From the NCBI GenBank assembly GCA_035265935.1, contig DATFOC010000076.1, positions 1 through 64,000 of the forward strand: a stretch of 64,000 nucleotides of DNA, written 5' to 3'. This DNA is from JACDAN01 sp035265935. Lineage in GTDB: Bacteria > Actinomycetota > Thermoleophilia > Gaiellales > Gaiellaceae. The translations under genes and the position numbers were made by a program. The notes under the pieces were generated by a model that searched no databases, was not told the origin of the DNA, and saw only the letters and a list, made by a program, of their open reading frames with translations. Below, one piece after another: positions 41,063-48,965 of this stretch; the stretch's first letter is position 1, and every line of letters begins with the position of its first letter.

Positions 41063-41946
41063 GCCGACTCCAACGCCGGTCGACGCCGGGCGAGAACGAG
41101 CGCGAGCCCGATCGTCAGGCCTCCGGCGACTTGCAGCCACGTCAGCTCCTCCGACAACAGCACGACCGCGAACAACGCAGCCAGGAACGGTTGGAGGTTC
41201 GTCACCAGTGTCGCGCGCGACGGCCCCACTCGATCGATCGCGGTGAACCAGAGGAAGTTCGTGAGGACGAGCGGGCCGAGTACCGCGAAGACGAACCCAG
41301 CCCACACGAGCGGCTCGAGATCCCAGGCCTGGTCGAGCAGCTGCGGAATCCCGGTGATCACGAGCGGAACGGCGCCGAACCCGAGCGCGCCGGCGCTGAT
41401 CCGCCAGACCGAGTAGCGGCGGAGCAACGGGACGATCGCGACCGAGTAGAAGCCCCAGGTCGCCGCCGCGAGGAAGGCGAGCAAATTTCCGAGCAAGTTC
41501 CCAGAGACGCCGCTCGCAGACCCTGCGGCGACGAGCGCGACGCCGAGGAACGAGATGGCGGCCGCGATCCAGAAGCGCCGGTGCAGCCGCTCCACGCCGA
41601 ATCCGTAGGCGACGATCGCCGTGACGATCGGCAGGCTCCCGAAGATCAGCGCAACCGTGGAGGCATTCGTGAGGTCGATCGCGTACATGAAGCCAATCGA
41701 GTTGAGGTAGATCCCGATGAACGCCGCCCCGGCGAGAAACAGCCCGTGGCGGCGCTTGAATCGCAGCGAGCGCTCCCAGCGGTAGGTGATCCCCGAGACC
41801 ACGAGCGCCGCGGCGCTGAACCGGAGGGCGGAGTACGCGAGCGGCTGGAACCCATGCGTCACCGCATAGCGCGTAACCGTGAAGTTGAATGCCCAGATCG
41901 TGACGGTGGCGAGGAGCATCCCTTCGGCCGCGCTGATCCTCCGCAC
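41059..41946 (-). CDS. EamA/DMT superfamily transporter
   Basis: The 295-residue protein has ten helices in two EamA repeats, with AEGMLLATVTIWAFNFTVTR and LRFSAAALVVSGITYRWER in the first and LVLTNFLWFTAIDRVGPSRATLVTNLQPFLAAL in the second. It probably exports a metabolite; the substrate is unknown. It is the first gene of the run containing hppD, with TAGGGT 7 nt before its GTG, so this transcript may be the tyrosine catabolic operon. Confidence 0.9.
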   Translation of the reverse strand: MRRISAAEGMLLATVTIWAFNFTVTRYAVTHGFQPLAYSALRFSAAALVVSGITYRWERSLRFKRRHGLFLAGAAFIGIYLNSIGFMYAIDLTNASTVALIFGSLPIVTAIVAYGFGVERLHRRFWIAAAISFLGVALVAAGSASGVSGNLLGNLLAFLAAATWGFYSVAIVPLLRRYSVWRISAGALGFGAVPLVITGIPQLLDQAWDLEPLVWAGFVFAVLGPLVLTNFLWFTAIDRVGPSRATLVTNLQPFLAALFAVVLLSEELTWLQVAGGLTIGLALVLARRRPALESA

Positions 41947-41953
41947 CGTCGCG

Positions 41954-41959
41954 ACCCTA
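41954..41959 (-). promoter_or_regulatory. Putative -10 box of the EamA-APH-hppD operon
   Basis: TAGGGT on the minus strand ends 7 nt before the GTG at 41946. The 74-bp divergent gap shared with the RibD-C-like gene holds no other clear element. Confidence 0.35.
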
Positions 41960-42020
41960 CCGATGAGTTCTGCGGCTCCCGTGGGTCCGTACGGAAAACG
42001 AGCCAGGAGGAGGTAGAGCG

Positions 42021-42602
42021 ATGGGAAGACTGATCGTCACGGAGTTCGTCTCGATGGACGGCGTCATGGAAGCGCCAGGCGGTGAGGAGGGCTACAAGCA
42101 CACGGCGTGGACGTTCGAGTTCCCGGACGAGGGCCAGTACGAGGTCAAGACGAAGGAGACGGACGAGGCCGAGGTGATGTTGCTCGGCCGCGTTACCTAC
42201 GAGGGCTTCGCGGCGGCGTGGCCCGAGCGGGAGCAGGCCGACGACGAGGCCACGGCCGCCTTCGCCAAGCGGTTCAACTCGATGCCGAAGTACGTGGTCT
42301 CCACGACGCTCGAGGAGGCGACCTGGCAGAACACGACGATCCTGCGGAGCCTCGACGACGTCGCGCGCCTCAAGGGCGAGATCGAGGGGGACATCCTGGC
42401 CCATGGCAGCAACACGCTGGTCCACGGCCTGCTCGAGCGAGATCTCGTCGATGTGCTGCGCCTGATGATCTTCCCGGTCATCCTCGGGATCGGAAAGCGC
42501 ATCTTCCCGGACGACCTCGACGACAAGATCGTCTTCGACCTGACCGACCAGCGGCAGTACGGCTCGATCGTCGTTCACGACTACACACGCCAGGGGCGGT
42601 AG
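42021..42602 (+). CDS. Dihydrofolate reductase-like RibD C-terminal domain protein
   Basis: The 193-residue protein begins RLIVTEFVSMDGVMEAPGG, the usual start of the stand-alone RibD-C/DHFR-like family, and continues with EVMLLGRVTYEGFAAAWPE, KYVVSTTLEEATWQNTTIL, GDILAHGSNTLVHGLLERDL and LMIFPVILGIGKRIFP. Proteins of this group are NADPH-dependent reductases of unknown substrate. A strong Shine-Dalgarno (GGAGGAGG) precedes the ATG. Confidence 0.92.
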   Translation: MGRLIVTEFVSMDGVMEAPGGEEGYKHTAWTFEFPDEGQYEVKTKETDEAEVMLLGRVTYEGFAAAWPEREQADDEATAAFAKRFNSMPKYVVSTTLEEATWQNTTILRSLDDVARLKGEIEGDILAHGSNTLVHGLLERDLVDVLRLMIFPVILGIGKRIFPDDLDDKIVFDLTDQRQYGSIVVHDYTRQGR

Positions 42603-42642
42603 GTCGGATACTCGTGGCGCTCGCCGTGCGGTCGCCGTAAGG

Positions 42643-43038
42643 TTGACCGGTGAGCGACGTGCAGGCAATCGACGACGCGGGGCTCCCGCTCCAGTTTTCC
42701 TGGCGCTCGTTGGTTCGTACGCGCTCGCCGCGACGCTGTTGCTCATGGGGCTGCTGGGCTTCTTCATCTGGGATGCCCTCGACGACGCGGTCGGCGTCGG
42801 TGCGACGATCCTCGGGATTCTCGTCCTTGCAGCGACATATCTGGCCTGGCGGGGAAGCCGTGCCGGACGCGCGTTGATCGGGCTGCTCGCCGCGATTGGC
42901 GCCGTTGCGGGTGTCATCTACGTCTTCACCGGCCCCTCCTCGGCGATTATCGGCTCGCTGGTCGTGGCCGCGCTCGGCGCCGGCACCGTCGCGCTGCTCT
43001 TCCTGCCCGAGGCCTCCAAGCGCTTCTACGCGGCCTGA
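42643..43038 (+). CDS. Small polytopic membrane protein
   Basis: A TTG start gives a 131-residue protein with a basic N-terminus (TGERRAGNRRRGAPA) and four helices at about residues 18-40, 48-68, 76-95 and 100-124 (LIGLLAAIGAVAGVIYVF is the third). No domain is recognised. The start is uncertain because no good Shine-Dalgarno is present; another start could lie within the first helix. Confidence 0.7.
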   Translation: MTGERRAGNRRRGAPAPVFLALVGSYALAATLLLMGLLGFFIWDALDDAVGVGATILGILVLAATYLAWRGSRAGRALIGLLAAIGAVAGVIYVFTGPSSAIIGSLVVAALGAGTVALLFLPEASKRFYAA

Positions 43039-43059
43039 ACGACGGTACGCTCCGGCTCA

Positions 43060-43356
43060 GTGGAGACCGAGCCGACCAGGGAGGACATCGACGCGCTCGT
43101 CGGGCCGGCGACGCCGCACTTCGCGTACCAGATCCGCGCGCGCGTGCGTGAGCTGGTCGAGGGGCTGCCGGAGGATCATCCGGTCCGCCAGTACGGCGAG
43201 GAGCAGATCGAGCTGCTCGACCGGCTCGGCTATGCCTCGTCGAAGGCGGAAGACGGGCCGCCCGAGCCGCGCACGCGCATCGGCTGGGAGCGCATGCCGA
43301 GCGCCGCGCCGGCCGACCACCCGCTTCCCAGGAGCTCACCTCAGAGTGAGCGCTGA
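43060..43356 (+). CDS. Small hypothetical protein
   Basis: The 98-residue acidic protein has a helical-looking core (EDIDALVGPATPHFAYQIRA, then VRELVEGLPEDHPVRQYGEE) and a Pro-rich end. The motif TPHFAYQIRARV suggests a conserved actinobacterial small protein, but I do not know its function. A TACGCT box 8 nt before the GTG supports a leaderless start. It lies 26 bp before the SDR gene. Confidence 0.65.
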   Translation: METEPTREDIDALVGPATPHFAYQIRARVRELVEGLPEDHPVRQYGEEQIELLDRLGYASSKAEDGPPEPRTRIGWERMPSAAPADHPLPRSSPQSER

Positions 43357-43382
43357 GCCGCCCTGAGGCGAGCTCCGAAGGG

Positions 43383-44123
43383 ATGACGCGGTTCGAGGGA
43401 GCCTCGGTGCTGGTCACCGGCGGCTCGCGGGGGATCGGGAAGGCGATCGCTCTCCGCTTCGCCGAGCTCGGCGCTGCACGGGTCGCGATCGGCTACATGC
43501 GGAACGACACGGCTGCCGAGCAGACGGCCGACGACCTCCGCGGATTCGGTGCCGAGCCACTGTTGATCCGGGGAAACGTCACCTCGGAGCGTGTCCTCGC
43601 CGAGGTCGAGAGCCACGGGCCCTGGAACGTCGTCGTCCACAACGCCGCGACCGGCGTGATCCGGCCGGCACTTGAGACCGAGGACAAGCACTGGGACTGG
43701 ACGCTCGGCGCCAACGCTCGGGCGCTGCTCTCGCTCGCCCGTGTGGCCGCGCCCGCCATGCCGAAGGGCTCCTCGATCATCGGGATCTCCAGTCTCGGGT
43801 CGACGCGCGTAATGGAAAACTACGTGCTCGTCGGAACCTCGAAGGCGGCCCTCGAGTCACTCGTCCGGTATCTGGCCGTCGAGCTGGCGCCGCGCGGGAT
43901 CCGCGTCAACGCCGTTTCAGGCGGTGTCATCGAGACCGGCGCCCTCGAGCACTTCCCGAACAAGGAAGACATGATCCGAGCCGCTCAGAAACGGACTCCG
44001 GCAGGGCGCATGGTGGTTCCGTCGGACATCGCGGGCGCCGTGATCTTCCTCGCCTCCGAGGACGCAGACATGATCCGCGGCCAGACGCTCGTCGTCGACG
44101 GCGGCTTCTCGCTCCTCGCCTAG
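43383..44123 (+). CDS. fabL: FabL-like enoyl-ACP reductase (SDR family)
   Basis: The 246-residue SDR has the NADPH loop TGGSRGIGKA, VVHNAATGVIRPALE and the catalytic Ser, Tyr147 and Lys154 with YxxxxxxK spacing, wider than the YxxxK of ordinary SDRs and as found in enoyl reductases. Segments such as HWDWTLGANARALL, VRYLAVELAPRGIRVNAVSG, HFPNKEDMIRAAQKRTPAGR and DMIRGQTLVVDGG read, from memory, very close to Bacillus subtilis FabL. It likely reduces the last double bond in fatty-acid elongation. Its TAG shares CTAG with the convergent gene. Confidence 0.85.
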   Translation: MTRFEGASVLVTGGSRGIGKAIALRFAELGAARVAIGYMRNDTAAEQTADDLRGFGAEPLLIRGNVTSERVLAEVESHGPWNVVVHNAATGVIRPALETEDKHWDWTLGANARALLSLARVAAPAMPKGSSIIGISSLGSTRVMENYVLVGTSKAALESLVRYLAVELAPRGIRVNAVSGGVIETGALEHFPNKEDMIRAAQKRTPAGRMVVPSDIAGAVIFLASEDADMIRGQTLVVDGGFSLLA

Positions 44124-44428
44124 CGGTCGTAGCGGATCACGAGCCTGGCGATCTCGCCGTCGTGCTCGGTCAGGAACATCTGCCCGGCGGGGACGGCCGG
44201 CTCCTTGGCCCAGGCGTACGTCCCGTCGCCGTCGAGCAGGACGATCTCGTCGTCGGGCGGCTGGGCCGCGTAGGCCGCGCCGATCGCCTCCCGGCCGGAG
44301 AACGGCCCGACCGGGATGCCCTCGAAGACCAGCTCGGCGTCCTCGGCGAATGCTGCGACCATCGGGTCGAAGTCCCCCGACCGAACTCCTGCGTTGAACC
44401 GCTCGACGTGCTCGCCGAGCAGGCTCAA
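44120..44428 (-). CDS. SnoaL-like / nuclear transport factor 2-fold protein
   Basis: The 102-residue protein has the cone-shaped NTF2/SnoaL pattern: HVERFNAGVRSGDFDPMVAA, FAEDAELVFEGIPVGPFSGR, EAIGAAYAAQPPDDEIVLLD and a last strand EIARLVIRYDR. Such domains act as small-molecule binding or isomerase folds. No catalytic residue can be named. It overlaps the M32 peptidase gene by 4 bp. Confidence 0.8.
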   Translation of the reverse strand: MSLLGEHVERFNAGVRSGDFDPMVAAFAEDAELVFEGIPVGPFSGREAIGAAYAAQPPDDEIVLLDGDGTYAWAKEPAVPAGQMFLTEHDGEIARLVIRYDR

Positions 44429-45936
44429 ACGCGCGCGCCGTAAATGGCCTCCACCTTTGACTGGAGATACGCCAGGTACGGCTCGACGTCCAACGGCCCG
44501 CCGACGATCCGCTCAATCATCTCGTCCGGCGTGAAGCGCCGGCCCCAGCGGTACATGCGCTCGCCGAGCCATTCGCGCAGCGGACCGAATTCCCCCGCCT
44601 CCATCTGCGAGTCGAGATCCGGCAGCTCCGAGCGCACCTTCTCCCAGATCTGCACCGACGCGATCGTGCCGAGGAGATACGTCGGGAAGTAGCCGAACGA
44701 GCCGCCCGACCAGTGGACGTCCTGCAGGACCCCGCGCGCGTCGTCGGGCGGATCGAGCCCGAGGTACTCCTGCATCTTCTCGTTCCACATGCGTGGGAGG
44801 TCGCGAAGCTCCAGGCGGCCGGCGATGATCTCCTGCTCCAGCTCGTACCGCAGGATGATGTGCATGCCGTAGGTGACCTCGTCCGCCTCGACCCGGATGA
44901 AGTCCGGCTGCACGCGGTTCACGTAGCGCCAGTACATCTCGTCCGTGACGCCGTTCAGCTGCTCCGGGAAGACCTCCTGGATCCGCGGGAAGAAGAACCG
45001 CCAGAACGGCCGCGAACGGCAGACGAGGTTCTCCCACAGCCTGCTCTGCGACTCGTGGAGCACCATGGAGTTCAGCTCCACGAGCGGGGTGCGCTCGAGC
45101 GCGCGGTCGATCCCGTTCTCGTAGAGGCCGTGCCCGAACTCGTGCGCCGTGTGGAAGATCGACTCCGCGTCGGCCTCCGAGTACCGCGTCGTCAGGCGGA
45201 TGTCATCGACCGAGATCGACGTCGCGAACGGGTGGACGGTCGGGTCGAGCCGCCAGGACTCCGACGAGTAGCCGAGCCGCTCGAGGATCTCCCGCCCGAC
45301 CATTTCCTGCTTCTCCACGGGGAAGTGTCCGTGCGCGAAGTCCGACGGCACGGGCTCGGCGGCCTTGACCTCGCGGATCAGCGGGATCACGACCTCCTTG
45401 ATCCGCTCGAAGATCGCCGTGATCTCCTCGCTGCGGGCATCCTCCTGGTAGTCGTCGAGGAGGATGTCGTAGTCCGACTTGCCCGTGTCCTTGAAGCACT
45501 CGAGGTAGCGGTGCTTCAGCTCCACGTTCTTCTCCAGGTATGGAAGGAAGGCCTCGAAGTCGGAGTTGCGGCGCGCCTCGGCCCACGCCATGACGCCCAG
45601 CACCTCTGCCTTCGTGAGCTCCGCCTGGAGCTCGGGCGGAACGCGGCGCGCCTTCTCCCAGTCACGCCGGGTCACACGAATCAGTGCAGCGTCGATCGAT
45701 TCGGGGTCGAGCTCGGACTCGTGCTCGAGCTCGTCGAGGAGCTTGCCCGTCTCCTCGGAGACAAACAGCTCGTGCGAGAGCCGGTCGATCGTCGCCAGCT
45801 GGTCGGCGCGGGCGTCGTTGCCCGCGGGCGGCATCATCGTCTGCTGGTCCCAGCCGACCAGCGCGCTCACCCGCTTGAGGTCGAGAATCGTCCCGACTCG
45901 TTCCTTAAGCTCGTTCAGCGTGGCTTCGTGACTCAC
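44425..45936 (-). CDS. Carboxypeptidase Taq family metallopeptidase (M32)
   Basis: The 503-residue enzyme is a zinc carboxypeptidase: HTAHEFGHGLYENG carries the HEFGH metal motif, the third ligand Glu lies in LNSMVLHESQSRLWEN, and HPFATSISVDDIRLTTRY is the typical block before it. The mostly helical N-terminal half includes LKRVSALVGWDQQTMMPPAG. Length matches the family. It probably works in the cytoplasm, releasing C-terminal residues of peptides. It overlaps both neighbouring genes by 4 bp. Confidence 0.96.
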   Translation of the reverse strand: MSHEATLNELKERVGTILDLKRVSALVGWDQQTMMPPAGNDARADQLATIDRLSHELFVSEETGKLLDELEHESELDPESIDAALIRVTRRDWEKARRVPPELQAELTKAEVLGVMAWAEARRNSDFEAFLPYLEKNVELKHRYLECFKDTGKSDYDILLDDYQEDARSEEITAIFERIKEVVIPLIREVKAAEPVPSDFAHGHFPVEKQEMVGREILERLGYSSESWRLDPTVHPFATSISVDDIRLTTRYSEADAESIFHTAHEFGHGLYENGIDRALERTPLVELNSMVLHESQSRLWENLVCRSRPFWRFFFPRIQEVFPEQLNGVTDEMYWRYVNRVQPDFIRVEADEVTYGMHIILRYELEQEIIAGRLELRDLPRMWNEKMQEYLGLDPPDDARGVLQDVHWSGGSFGYFPTYLLGTIASVQIWEKVRSELPDLDSQMEAGEFGPLREWLGERMYRWGRRFTPDEMIERIVGGPLDVEPYLAYLQSKVEAIYGARV

Positions 45937-47108
45937 TGCGAGGTCAGCGCTCCTTCCGTGTAGACGCCGGACGGGTTCCAGAGCAGGAAACCGCCGGACT
46001 TCCAGCGCCGGGCGGCGCGGATCTGTTCCTGAACGTGTGACAGTGTCGTCGTGCCGCTGAAGCTGAAGTCCTCCAGCCAGGGGACGAGCTCCGCCTTGCC
46101 GCGCCGCATCTGGCGGCGGAAGTCGCGGAGCGACCGCCCGACTGTCCGCCCGGGGACGGAGACGGGGCTGTCGAGGCCGTACTCACCCGGCCCGTAGTGC
46201 GACGGGTAGACCATCGGGTAGATCGCGTCGACGATCTTCGACAGTCGGCGGGGCGACTGGCCGATGCCGAGGTCGCGCGTCGCCGAGAGGCCGAAGACGT
46301 CGACGGAGACGCGGACGCCCATCGGCTTGAGGCGCTTGGTCGCATAGTGGACGAAGCGCGCGATCGTCAAGCCCATGGCCTCGTTCCTCCTCCCAGGGAA
46401 GACAGCGGACTCGATGTCGCCGTCGCTGGGGAAGCGGACGTAGTCGAACTGGATCTCGTCGAAGCCCGCCCTGGCTGCGGCCTGCGCGATCCGAAGGTTG
46501 TAGTCCCAGACTTGCTTCTCGTACGGGTTCGTCCAGCCCAGGCCGGCGTCGTTCTGCCAGACGGCGCCGCCGGACGTGCGAATCGCGAGGTCCGCCTTCG
46601 CCCTGGAGAGGATCGGATCCTCGAAGCAGACGACGCGGCCGATCAGGAAGAGCCCTTCGTCGTGCACCTGCTTCGCTGCCTTGACCGGGTCGTAGTAGCG
46701 CATCGCCGAGCCGATGCGCCTCGCGAGCGGCGGGGCCAGGCGGTGGAACGCAACCTCCCCGTTTTCGTCCTTGACGTCGAGCTGGATCGTGTTGATCCCG
46801 GGAATCCGTGTGTACTCGGCGAGCTTGCCGTCGAGGGAGGCAAGCGCCATCGTCACGTGGACGCCGCGGATCTCCTCCGGGACCGGCGGCCCTGTGCGCT
46901 TGGGCGGGGCGGCCTTCTTCGCCGCTATCGGAGCCACGACGCTCTTCCCGTCATCACCGCGGTCAGGAAGCGCTCCGGCCCCGACCGCGACGGCGGCAGC
47001 GGCGAGGAGCAGCGTGGTCGCGCCGACGGTCCGGCGGAGCCGTCGACGCCGCCGCGACTGCGCTCGTCGCTGGCGAAAACGGTCGTTCGGGTCGAGGTAC
47101 GGCTCCAC
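45933..47108 (-). CDS. Membrane-anchored DUF4015 putative glycoside hydrolase
   Basis: The 391-residue protein has a very basic N-terminus (RFRQRRAQSRRRRRLRRTVG), one helix (about 28-48) and an extracytoplasmic TIM-barrel-like DUF4015 domain: VHVTMALASLDGKLAEYTR, INTIQLDVKDENGEVAF, GRVVCFEDP, FDEIQFDYVRFPSDG and GVRVSVDVFGLSA. The YVRFPSDG motif is the strongest. The family is predicted to act on polysaccharides, but no activity is established. The GTG start is followed closely by the basic region. Confidence 0.85.
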   Translation of the reverse strand: MEPYLDPNDRFRQRRAQSRRRRRLRRTVGATTLLLAAAAVAVGAGALPDRGDDGKSVVAPIAAKKAAPPKRTGPPVPEEIRGVHVTMALASLDGKLAEYTRIPGINTIQLDVKDENGEVAFHRLAPPLARRIGSAMRYYDPVKAAKQVHDEGLFLIGRVVCFEDPILSRAKADLAIRTSGGAVWQNDAGLGWTNPYEKQVWDYNLRIAQAAARAGFDEIQFDYVRFPSDGDIESAVFPGRRNEAMGLTIARFVHYATKRLKPMGVRVSVDVFGLSATRDLGIGQSPRRLSKIVDAIYPMVYPSHYGPGEYGLDSPVSVPGRTVGRSLRDFRRQMRRGKAELVPWLEDFSFSGTTTLSHVQEQIRAARRWKSGGFLLWNPSGVYTEGALTSQ

Positions 47109-47182
47109 AGGACTCGCAACGGTACAACGACTACGCCAATTCGGAGGGATTAGACCCTGGCGCTCGTGGGTATTCCGACGCC

Positions 47183-47497
47183 ATGGGCCTTGTCGTCAGC
47201 CTGATCCTGATCGCGGTCGGCGCGATTCTCATCTGGGGCGTGGAAGCTGAGAGCACCGATTTCAACAAGGACGCCGTCGGCGTGATTCTGATGATCGTGG
47301 GCTTCGTGGCCTTCCTGCTCAGCATGATGATGTGGCGGTCCTGGTGGGGCCCCGGGGTCCTTACCTCCCGCCGCAGGTACGTCGACGACCGCGGCGCGGC
47401 TGCGCCGGCGGCCGACCCGTACGACAGCCGCCGCCATGTCGTGCACGAGGAAGAGGACGTCGCAGGCCCACCGCCCGGCGCGCCGCCTCCTCCCTAG
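47183..47497 (+). CDS. DUF6458-like small membrane protein
   Basis: The 104-residue protein has two helices (about 2-18, LVVSLILIAVGAILIWGV, and 30-50, AVGVILMIVGFVAFLLSMMM) joined by a short loop ESTDFNKD, then a long hydrophilic Pro-rich tail. This hairpin of GAIL and GVILMIVG pieces is common in actinobacteria and, from memory, is called DUF6458. Function unknown. The 74 bp before its ATG hold a divergent promoter region with the DUF4015 gene. Confidence 0.75.
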   Translation: MGLVVSLILIAVGAILIWGVEAESTDFNKDAVGVILMIVGFVAFLLSMMMWRSWWGPGVLTSRRRYVDDRGAAAPAADPYDSRRHVVHEEEDVAGPPPGAPPPP

Positions 47498-47501
47498 CGG
47501 C

Positions 47502-47954
47502 TCAGCGGACCAGCCTCCCGTTCGGCTTCACAACGAGCCAGAGGCCGCCGAACTCGTTGACGTTCTGGCACTTCACCTCGCGCGGCCCCTCGTGCGCGTA
47601 GTAATAGAGCGGCCAGCCGTTGTACGTGACCTGGAGCCGGCCGCTTCGCCTGCGCACCGTGCCGATCAGGGACTGCTTGACGCCGCGCAGCGCCTTCACC
47701 TTGCCCTTGGAGAAGTAAACCGGCCACGCACGGGCGCACGCGCTGTAGCAGGTGCTCTTCCCACCGCGCTTGTCGCGGGTGAACCCGTACAGCACGCGAT
47801 CCTTCGCGTCGAAGAGGATCGGCCCGTAGCGCGTGTTCCGCACCTTGAGGGCGAGCTGCAACTCCATCTCGGCGGAATCCGTCCTCGCCGAGCCGGCACC
47901 GCCGGAAGCGGGGATGACGAGGGCGGCGGCGAGCAGTACGAGCAGCGTCTTCAT
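47502..47954 (-). CDS. Secreted-repeat (COG4315/lipoprotein_15-type) protein
   Basis: The 150-residue protein has a signal peptide (KTLLVLLAAALVIPASGGAG) but no lipobox Cys, and two copies of the secreted repeat: YGPILFDAKDRVLYGFTRDK ... CYSACARAWPVYF, and LQVTYNGWPLYYYAHE ... VNEFGGLWLVVKPNG. The pattern is a typical exported beta-rich protein with a CxxxC pair, of unknown function though often called a predicted lipoprotein. ATG 47954 has a CAGGAGAAT Shine-Dalgarno. Confidence 0.88.
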   Translation of the reverse strand: MKTLLVLLAAALVIPASGGAGSARTDSAEMELQLALKVRNTRYGPILFDAKDRVLYGFTRDKRGGKSTCYSACARAWPVYFSKGKVKALRGVKQSLIGTVRRRSGRLQVTYNGWPLYYYAHEGPREVKCQNVNEFGGLWLVVKPNGRLVR

Positions 47955-48018
47955 CTCGATTCTCCTGAGCGGCGTGGCGAGCACAGCGTAGGACGCGTCA
48001 CCTTTCGAAATCCTTAAA

Positions 48019-48942
48019 TCAGCGGCCGTTGCGGCTCGGGAGCAGCCGTCCAAACGTGTCCGAGGCGATGTATCCCGCGATCTTCGGATTCTCCTGCAGG
48101 CGCCGCAGCGAGTAGGCGTACCACTCCTCCCCGTACGGAACGTAGATGCGAAGCCGATGGCCGTCCTCCACGAGCTCCGTGCCTCGCTGCGGTCTGACCC
48201 CTAGAAGCATCTGGAACTCGTACTCGGCCGGCGAGCGCCCTGCCTCGCGGACGAGCCGCTCTCCCTCCTCGATCAGCCATTCGTCGTGCGTCGCGATCCC
48301 GACGTACGAGCCGCCGTCGAGGAGCGCGCCGAGCGCGCGGACGAAGTTCTCGCGCACCTCGTCGAACCCCTGGTACGCGATCTCCTCCGGCTCGACGTAG
48401 ATCCCCTTGCAGAGCCGGGCGTTCGGGCTCAGGTCCGACAGTGCCTCGATGTCGTCCAGCGTCCGGCGGAGGTACGCCTGGAGGACGATGCCGACGTTGT
48501 CGAGCCCCGCCTGGCGCAGCTCGCGGTAGAGGCGCAACGTCTCGTCCGTGCAGCTCGAGTCCTCCATGTCGATCCGCACGAAGTTGCGGCGCTCGGCTGC
48601 CTGCCGCACGAGCCGCTCCAGGATCTCGCGGCAGAGGCCGTGGTCCAGCTTGAGGCCGAGTCCGGTGAGCTTGACGCTGACGTTCGAGTCGAGGCCCTGC
48701 TCGTCGATCGCCCGGAAGACGTTCTCGTACTCGTAGCCGATGTGCCTGGCTTCCTCCCAGGTCGTGGTCTCCTCGCCGAGGACGTCGATCGTCGCCATCT
48801 TCGACTCGGCGTTGAGGCGCTTGACGGCGCGACATGCATCCTCGACCCGAGTGCCCGCGATGTAGCGCTCCGAGATCTTGCGGACGATCGGCTTCGGAAC
48901 GGCCGGCAGCGTTCGGACGATGGCGCGGCTCAGGAGGGCCAC
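48019..48942 (-). CDS. Proline dehydrogenase (monofunctional)
   Basis: The 307-residue flavoenzyme oxidises L-proline to pyrroline-5-carboxylate. Its barrel motifs are DVLGEETTTWEEA, VSVKLTGLGLKLDH, NFVRIDMEDSSCTDETLRLY, VGIVLQAYLRRTLDDI, RLCKGIYVEP, GIATHDEWLI and VPYGEEWYAYSLRRLQENP. It is the short form without the P5C-dehydrogenase half of PutA, and no P5C dehydrogenase gene is in the window. It is 24 bp from the end of the sigma-factor gene and may be read by its transcript. Confidence 0.95.
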   Translation of the reverse strand: MALLSRAIVRTLPAVPKPIVRKISERYIAGTRVEDACRAVKRLNAESKMATIDVLGEETTTWEEARHIGYEYENVFRAIDEQGLDSNVSVKLTGLGLKLDHGLCREILERLVRQAAERRNFVRIDMEDSSCTDETLRLYRELRQAGLDNVGIVLQAYLRRTLDDIEALSDLSPNARLCKGIYVEPEEIAYQGFDEVRENFVRALGALLDGGSYVGIATHDEWLIEEGERLVREAGRSPAEYEFQMLLGVRPQRGTELVEDGHRLRIYVPYGEEWYAYSLRRLQENPKIAGYIASDTFGRLLPSRNGR

Positions 48943-48965
48943 GAACTGGATGTTATGGCGGGTGG

